This document shows positions 59,426 through 64,000 of a stretch of DNA of 64,000 bases, piece by piece; the first letter of the stretch is position 1; each line of letters begins with the position of its first letter. The notes under the pieces were generated by a model. That model searched no databases. It saw only the letters and a program-made list of their open reading frames with translations, and had not been told where the DNA came from. Position numbers and translations under genes: made by a program. Source of the DNA: Nitrosomonas nitrosa (GTDB taxonomy: Bacteria; Pseudomonadota; Gammaproteobacteria; Burkholderiales; Nitrosomonadaceae); NCBI RefSeq assembly GCF_003051105.1, contig NZ_QAOO01000009.1, forward strand, positions 62,001 through 126,000, given 5' to 3'.

Positions 59426-60694
59426 TTATTTTCCCTGAGCTTGGGATTCCAGTAATGCGACATAATGAGGCAGAACGTCCCTACCGGGAACATCCAGCAT
59501 TTCTTTGATAAAACGCTGCCGCTGCGTTTCATTATAATAAGATGCGCAACCGTTTGTAAGAAAACCGGTCATCTTTTCATACACATCATCGCGGCAACGC
59601 ATCTCAGCATCCGGCATAAAATACGCTGCGGCAGAACGGCCCGCATGCAAATAATCAGCAGCCAACACCGGTTTTCCTACTCTGATGGCTTCATATGCGA
59701 CTGAAGTTGCCAGATCGATGATGACATCGGCCCATTGCAGCAGATGCACGGAGTGAATGTTATCATCCACCATGGTGACATTCCGCAAGCGTCGCAATGC
59801 TGCACTCTTGGTCAAGGATTGTTTCCAGCCGCCGCGGGTATGGGGTTTGATCGCCAGTTCCACCCCGGGCAATGCTGCGACCATTTGGACAACCTCACCC
59901 ACCTCTTCCCAGAAGGTCGTAAAATTGGCCTTCCTCAGAAAAATCACGACTTTAAGTTGACTATCGGAGCGTACCAAAGGCGAGGGAGGCATTAAGGTTG
60001 CCAATTTAGCTAGCCATTCCTCACAGTATCGAGGCGAACCCAATACGACCAACTTCTGATCATTCATGAAAGGGCGAAAGCGTAGGGCGCACAATTCATT
60101 GGGCACCACCACTTTATCGAACATCCCGGCGGCGGAGAATGATACATCGGGCTTTAGTTGCCATTCACCCCGCCGTATCAACTGACTCGCATGGGGGCTG
60201 TCCCCGTGCGGGAGCGAGACGGTTCCCAATCCCTGATGACGGGCGACGCCTACCAGAATTTCCACCCACTCCACGCAAATCTCCGAATTTCGCTCGATCC
60301 AATCGAAGACAACCACCCCTTTTCCAGGTTCTGAAAAGCTTCTTTCCAACAAGTAGCGGGTGGTACGCAACCAGGTCGCTTCACGTCGCTTGGCATGGTA
60401 AAGCCGCGCCAGCACCTTGACTAATGGACCCAGAAAAGAATTGTAAGAGCTTCTAACCAGCAGTAACGTCTGTAAACGCCACTTGGTAAATTCCATGAAT
60501 GAAAGCAGATCTTGAAGATGCGCCAGTCTTACGCCAGGCAATTTCTTCAAAAACTCAATGCGGTAATCAGTATCGAATCGCTTCTTGCCGATCATGACGA
60601 TATCGCATGCGTGGCCACGCTCGACCCATTTAGTGATGACCGGCGTGATGTGATCGATATCGTTGTAATGACGAAGGAAGAAAAGGGCTTTCAT
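59426..60694 (-). CDS. GT-B-like glycosyltransferase-type protein, paralogue 1
   Basis: 422 residues, closely similar throughout to the protein at 61579-62856. Both open MKALFFLRHYNDIDHITPVI, and share SLPHGDSPHA, VVIFLRKANFTTFWEEV, IKPHTR and a C-terminal WADVIIDLATSVAYEAIRVGKPVLAADYLHAGRS, which resembles the nucleotide-sugar site of GT-B enzymes such as CDP-glycerol or Kdo transferases. No family could be named with certainty. It is part of the surface-glycan block. Confidence 0.7.
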   Translation of the reverse strand: MKALFFLRHYNDIDHITPVITKWVERGHACDIVMIGKKRFDTDYRIEFLKKLPGVRLAHLQDLLSFMEFTKWRLQTLLLVRSSYNSFLGPLVKVLARLYHAKRREATWLRTTRYLLERSFSEPGKGVVVFDWIERNSEICVEWVEILVGVARHQGLGTVSLPHGDSPHASQLIRRGEWQLKPDVSFSAAGMFDKVVVPNELCALRFRPFMNDQKLVVLGSPRYCEEWLAKLATLMPPSPLVRSDSQLKVVIFLRKANFTTFWEEVGEVVQMVAALPGVELAIKPHTRGGWKQSLTKSAALRRLRNVTMVDDNIHSVHLLQWADVIIDLATSVAYEAIRVGKPVLAADYLHAGRSAAAYFMPDAEMRCRDDVYEKMTGFLTNGCASYYNETQRQRFIKEMLDVPGRDVLPHYVALLESQAQGK

Positions 60695-60756
60695 GGCTAC
60701 GCAATGCAGTAATTAATGGACGGATAAATTGACGGACCCGGGAATTCAATCAAAAG

Positions 60757-61551
60757 CTATGTTCTCTCAAATACAAAACACGTCTCACCCCAGTTGCGGG
60801 TTGACTGACGTTTCAGTTCAAGCCCAGCCTGCTGCATGATCGCGATGGCTTCTTGCTGCTCTGCGGGCGTCCCCAGCTCAACGATAACGGATCTAAGGTT
60901 AGGATGTCTCAGCACCTGTCCCGCTGCCTTGAGAATGGCAATTTCTATTCCATCCACATCTATTTTCATATAGTTAGGATAGGGGAATCCCCATTTCCCG
61001 CACAAATCATCGAGCGTGACACCAAACATCCCCTGAATGTGTGAAGTGGGTGTTTTCATGGTATCGAGCGATTCTTCCCCAAACTGTGAGCGATTCCCGC
61101 CAGGGATAAATTTAGGCACGTACAGCTTGGAGAACTCGGTCTTTCCAGATACCGCAATACAGTAAGCGCTGATGCGGTCTTTCAGATGGTTATAAAAAAT
61201 ATTTTTGTTGAGGGCGTAATAATTATTGCTTTGTGGCTCAAAAGCATAGATTTCAACAGACGCACCGTATTTTTTGGCGGGATAGAGCGAATACTGGCCA
61301 ATATTGGCACCAATATCGAAATAACACGACCCGGGTTCGAAGCCATCGAGCCAATCCAAAGTATCCGGTTCCTTAATCGTATAAGTCTTTGCGCGCTTAA
61401 GCACCCGCCAATGATCGACCGTGACCAGAATGGTGTGTCCCCTGACATTGGTTTTGGTATAGCCGCCTTTCGCCCAGTAAGCGGCGACCACCAAGTTTTT
61501 CAGAAAATTAACCGAAAAAATATATTTTATTGCTGCCCATAAGGATTGCAT
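60757..61551 (-). CDS. FkbM-family methyltransferase
   Basis: 264 residues with SAM motif FDIGANIGQYSLYPAKKYG, IYAFEPQSNNYYALNKN and the family's KIDVDGIEIAILKAAGQVL. FkbM enzymes methylate hydroxyl groups on sugars or polyketides. It lies between the two paralogous glycosyltransferase-type genes, so methylation of a surface sugar is likely. The C-terminus ends in ETCFVFERT. Confidence 0.9.
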   Translation of the reverse strand: MQSLWAAIKYIFSVNFLKNLVVAAYWAKGGYTKTNVRGHTILVTVDHWRVLKRAKTYTIKEPDTLDWLDGFEPGSCYFDIGANIGQYSLYPAKKYGASVEIYAFEPQSNNYYALNKNIFYNHLKDRISAYCIAVSGKTEFSKLYVPKFIPGGNRSQFGEESLDTMKTPTSHIQGMFGVTLDDLCGKWGFPYPNYMKIDVDGIEIAILKAAGQVLRHPNLRSVIVELGTPAEQQEAIAIMQQAGLELKRQSTRNWGETCFVFERT

Positions 61552-61578
61552 CAGCTCACCACCCTATCAAAATGTCCA

Positions 61579-62856
61579 CTAACCCTCTCTTCGTTCCCTT
61601 GCTGCGGTCTCAAGCAATGTGACGTAACGAGATAATACCCCTGGCCCCGATATATCGAGCATTTCTTTCAAGAAGCGCTGCCGATGTGCTTCTATGTAAA
61701 AATCATGACACCCTTCAGCTAGAAACTTCTCTATTTTTTCATAGACATCATCGCGACAGCGTAGCTCTGTCTCAGGCATGTATACGGCAATCGCAGAACG
61801 GCCAGCATGCAGGTAATCCGCCGCCAATACGGGTTTGCCGACTCGAACCGCTTCAAAAACCACGGAAGTGGCCAAATCGATGCAGATATCTGCCCAGTTC
61901 ATCAGATTGATAGAGTGCACATCATCGCCTGCTACGCTGACATTGGGCAAACGTTTCAAAGAGCGGTCCTTGGTCAAGGATTGCTTCCACCCGCTGCGGG
62001 TATGCGGTTTGATGACAAGTTCTGTCCCAGGAAAAGCAGCGATGAGATGAACCACTTCATTTACCTCTTCCCAGAAGGTCGTAAAATTGGCCTTCCTCAG
62101 AAACATCACTATCTTGAGGCGGCTTTCGGAGCGCGTCAACGGCAAAGGAGGCATGAGTTGATTGAGCTTTATCAGCCATTCTTCACTGTAACGAGCCGAA
62201 CCCAAAATGGCGATCGAACGCTCTGCCAAAAAAGGTCGGAAACGCTTTGCACAAAGCTCATTGGGCACCACCAATTTATCGAATATCCGCGCAGTCGAGA
62301 AAAGCGGATCGGGCCCCACTTTCCATTCACCGCGGCGTATCAATTGATTGGCATGCGGACTATCGCCATGGGGCAAGGAAACGACCCCCAGACCTCTTTC
62401 CCGCGCCATAGTGACAACCGCCTCCACCCATTCCACGGCAATGACCGAATTCCGCTCGATCCAATCAAAAGCCACGATCCCCTGATCAGCATCGGTGAAG
62501 CTGCGTGTTAACAGATATTCGGCAGTCGCACGCCAGAGCGGCGCACGGCGCTTCGCATCATAAATATCCGCCAGAAAACGCACAAAAGGGCCAATAAACA
62601 AACGACGCAGATTGCCGGTCAACAATAGCATCTGCAATCGCCACTTGAAAAATTGAAACGAAGAAAAAATTTCACGTATGTGTGCCGCACGCACGCCAGG
62701 CAGTTGACTCAGGTAAGCAATGCGGAAATCACGGCGAAACCGCTGTGCGCCAATCAACACCACATCACAGCTATGCCCCGAGTCGACCCACTTGGAAATG
62801 ACAGGGGTAATATGATCGATGTCGTTATAATGACGAAGAAAAAAGAGAGCTTTCAT
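61579..62856 (-). CDS. GT-B-like glycosyltransferase-type protein, paralogue 2
   Basis: 425 residues, paralogous over its full length to 59426-60694. The nucleotide-sugar-like region is NWADICIDLATSVVFEAVRVGKPVLAADYL, with IKPHTRSGW and SLPHGDSPHANQL. It is the first gene of the leftward run (paralogue 2, fkbM-like, paralogue 1, ligase-like). Its upstream region is shared with the divergent kdsB-like gene. Confidence 0.7.
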   Translation of the reverse strand: MKALFFLRHYNDIDHITPVISKWVDSGHSCDVVLIGAQRFRRDFRIAYLSQLPGVRAAHIREIFSSFQFFKWRLQMLLLTGNLRRLFIGPFVRFLADIYDAKRRAPLWRATAEYLLTRSFTDADQGIVAFDWIERNSVIAVEWVEAVVTMARERGLGVVSLPHGDSPHANQLIRRGEWKVGPDPLFSTARIFDKLVVPNELCAKRFRPFLAERSIAILGSARYSEEWLIKLNQLMPPLPLTRSESRLKIVMFLRKANFTTFWEEVNEVVHLIAAFPGTELVIKPHTRSGWKQSLTKDRSLKRLPNVSVAGDDVHSINLMNWADICIDLATSVVFEAVRVGKPVLAADYLHAGRSAIAVYMPETELRCRDDVYEKIEKFLAEGCHDFYIEAHRQRFLKEMLDISGPGVLSRYVTLLETAARERREG

Positions 62857-63164
62857 ACCTGTGTTATGATTAGCAGCACCAAAAAATGTAATACTTATGT
62901 CGAGTTATGAATCAAATTAGCACCTATGATTTCGCAAATCAGACCAGAGAAATCGATGGCACAAAACCATTGCGCGGGTAATTCTACACGTGCAATTCTT
63001 TATTTACCAAAAAGCTGTCAGGCGATTGCCAATTTTCTCTAAACCTACCGGTCATCCGCAAATGGCAACCCCTAGAGTAAATGGCGTCACTTGCAATTGT
63101 TAAAGTACAAACACGTCCCATATTTTCCGTTTAATTAATTCAAATAGAAAACACCATCCCCACT
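62857..63164. other. Divergent intergenic region in the glycan block
   Basis: About 308 AT-rich bases between the leftward glycosyltransferase-type gene and the rightward kdsB-like gene. No RNA, repeat or sigma-54 site with correct ten-base spacing was found on either strand. Confidence 0.4.
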
Positions 63165-63914
63165 ATGAAAACGATCGCTATCATCCCTGCACGCATGGGA
63201 TCGTCTCGCTTTCCCGGCAAACCCCTTGCAAAATTACTAGGGAGAACGATGCTGGAGCATGTCTACAAACGCGTCGCCTTGAGCGATGTGCTCGATAATA
63301 CTTATATCGCTACCTGCGATGAAGAAATCAGGGAGGCTGCGGCAGCTTTCGGCGCACCCGTCATCATGACTTCTGATAAGCATGAGCGCGCGAGCGACCG
63401 CATCGCAGAAGCGGTCAGCAGCTTGGATGCAGAACTGATCGTAATGGTACAGGGCGATGAACCCATGACGCATCCTCGAATGATCGATACCGCTGTGGCC
63501 CCTTTCCGTGACGACCCCCAATTAGGGTGCGTGAATCTTGTGCGGCGTATCGAAAACGAGGCTGATTTTCATGATACCAACACCATCAAAGTTGTGATGA
63601 ATCAGCGAGGAGATGCCCTGTACATGTCGCGCCAACCTATTCCCACGTTGGCGAAATCAGGCTTTACCCGCACGCCAGCCTATAAGCAGGTATGCATTAT
63701 CCCCTTCAGGCGCGCCACCCTACTCGAGTACACGCAATTATCCCCTACCCCCTTGGAGCAACTCGAATCGATCGATATGCTCCGGCTGATGGAACATGGG
63801 CTCCGTGTCAAAATGGTAGAAACCGAATTCAACAGCCAAGCTGTCGATACGGAAGCCGATCTGGCGCGCGTCGCCAAACTGATGGAATCCGATCCATTGC
63901 TTGCTCAGTATTAA
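63165..63914 (+). CDS. KdsB-family 3-deoxy-2-ketoacid sugar cytidylyltransferase
   Basis: 249 residues of the CMP-Kdo synthetase family: IIPARMGSSRFPGKPL at the N-terminus binds CTP, QGDEPM carries the metal ligand, and YKQVCIIPFRR, EQLESIDMLRLMEHG and VDTEADLARV follow. It would activate Kdo or a related keto sugar as CMP derivative. The sequence departs from housekeeping KdsB in several places and the next gene starts like an HpcH/HpaI aldolase, so a Kdo analogue is as likely as Kdo itself. Confidence 0.85.
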   Translation: MKTIAIIPARMGSSRFPGKPLAKLLGRTMLEHVYKRVALSDVLDNTYIATCDEEIREAAAAFGAPVIMTSDKHERASDRIAEAVSSLDAELIVMVQGDEPMTHPRMIDTAVAPFRDDPQLGCVNLVRRIENEADFHDTNTIKVVMNQRGDALYMSRQPIPTLAKSGFTRTPAYKQVCIIPFRRATLLEYTQLSPTPLEQLESIDMLRLMEHGLRVKMVETEFNSQAVDTEADLARVAKLMESDPLLAQY

Positions 63915-63934
63915 CTCATTTTCTAGGATTGATC

Positions 63935-64000
63935 ATGTCATTAAAAGCAAAACTTGCACGCTCGGAAGTGACGGTCGGCTCATGGATTACATTGGGACAT
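63935..64000 (+). CDS. HpcH/HpaI aldolase family protein, N-terminal fragment
   Basis: Only 22 codons are visible before the window ends. They start MSLKAKLARSEVTVGSWI, the typical opening of HpcH/HpaI class II aldolases, which make or split 2-keto-3-deoxy acids. An AGGA site precedes the ATG, 20 bases after the kdsB-like stop, so the two genes form an operon. Confidence 0.6.
   Translation, partial: MSLKAKLARSEVTVGSWITLGH

Noticed and set aside
1..64000. CRISPR arrays, prophage, integrase or full insertion sequences
   Set aside because: No regularly spaced repeats, transposase, integrase or phage structural genes were found; only small non-coding repeat elements are present.

Overview
The window reads as a bacterial chromosome of moderate GC, and its gene families and order point to a betaproteobacterium of the Nitrosomonas type. 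This is inferred from gene content (split glycine decarboxylase gcvPA/gcvPB, lipoyl-domain dihydrolipoamide dehydrogenase, PyrB with a pseudo-dihydroorotase, PEP-CTERM protein, several nitrosomonad-like hypothetical proteins); no rRNA is present to prove it. There is no phage, plasmid or CRISPR region. Mobile-looking DNA is limited to two families of small non-coding inverted-repeat elements, each present twice.

1-13 kb: the 3' end of pnp, a DUF3422 membrane protein, a Pro-Arg-His tRNA operon with a clear sigma-70 promoter, and a tandem glycine riboswitch with its own terminator ahead of gcvT-gcvH-gcvPA-gcvPB. Then come a PfkB kinase, a PlsC-type acyltransferase, apaH, dapB, bamE and fur. 13-28 kb: housekeeping and small envelope genes: LysR regulator, lpdA, proA, a host-attachment-family protein, a RaiA/HPF-like protein, EVE protein, TauE/SafE permease, purE-purK-purC, a lone exbD, sodB, hisG-hisD and greB.

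28-37 kb: a signalling block. A TonB-dependent receptor, a YfiR-family periplasmic protein, a hybrid histidine kinase (CHASE8-like sensor, HAMP, HisKA, HATPase, two receivers, HPt) and an HDOD-REC-GGDEF diguanylate cyclase with intact active site and I-site are followed by a lipoprotein and a small helical protein of unknown role. The layout suggests an outer-membrane signal passed by phosphorelay to c-di-GMP synthesis.

37-45 kb: a rhodanese, a YeiH-type transporter with a long N-terminal extension, and a surface-protein block: two almost identical secreted subtilases flanking a PEP-CTERM protein. The first subtilase and the PEP-CTERM gene each have a well-spaced sigma-54 (-24/-12) promoter; the second subtilase instead has a c-di-GMP (GEMM-I) riboswitch in its leader. 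The two protease copies are therefore wired to different signals, one of which the cyclase 8-10 kb upstream could supply. This is the most interesting part of the window.

45-57 kb: oligopeptidase A, a pyrimidine block (pyrR, pyrB, a dihydroorotase homologue lacking its metal-binding HxH), ruvX, yqgE, coq7, a GlcF-like iron-sulfur protein, the rpsP-rimM-trmD-rplS operon, and small proteins. 57-64 kb: a surface-glycan block with an O-methyltransferase, O-antigen-ligase-like protein, two paralogous GT-B-like proteins flanking an FkbM methyltransferase, and a KdsB-family cytidylyltransferase followed by the start of an HpcH/HpaI aldolase gene cut by the window edge.
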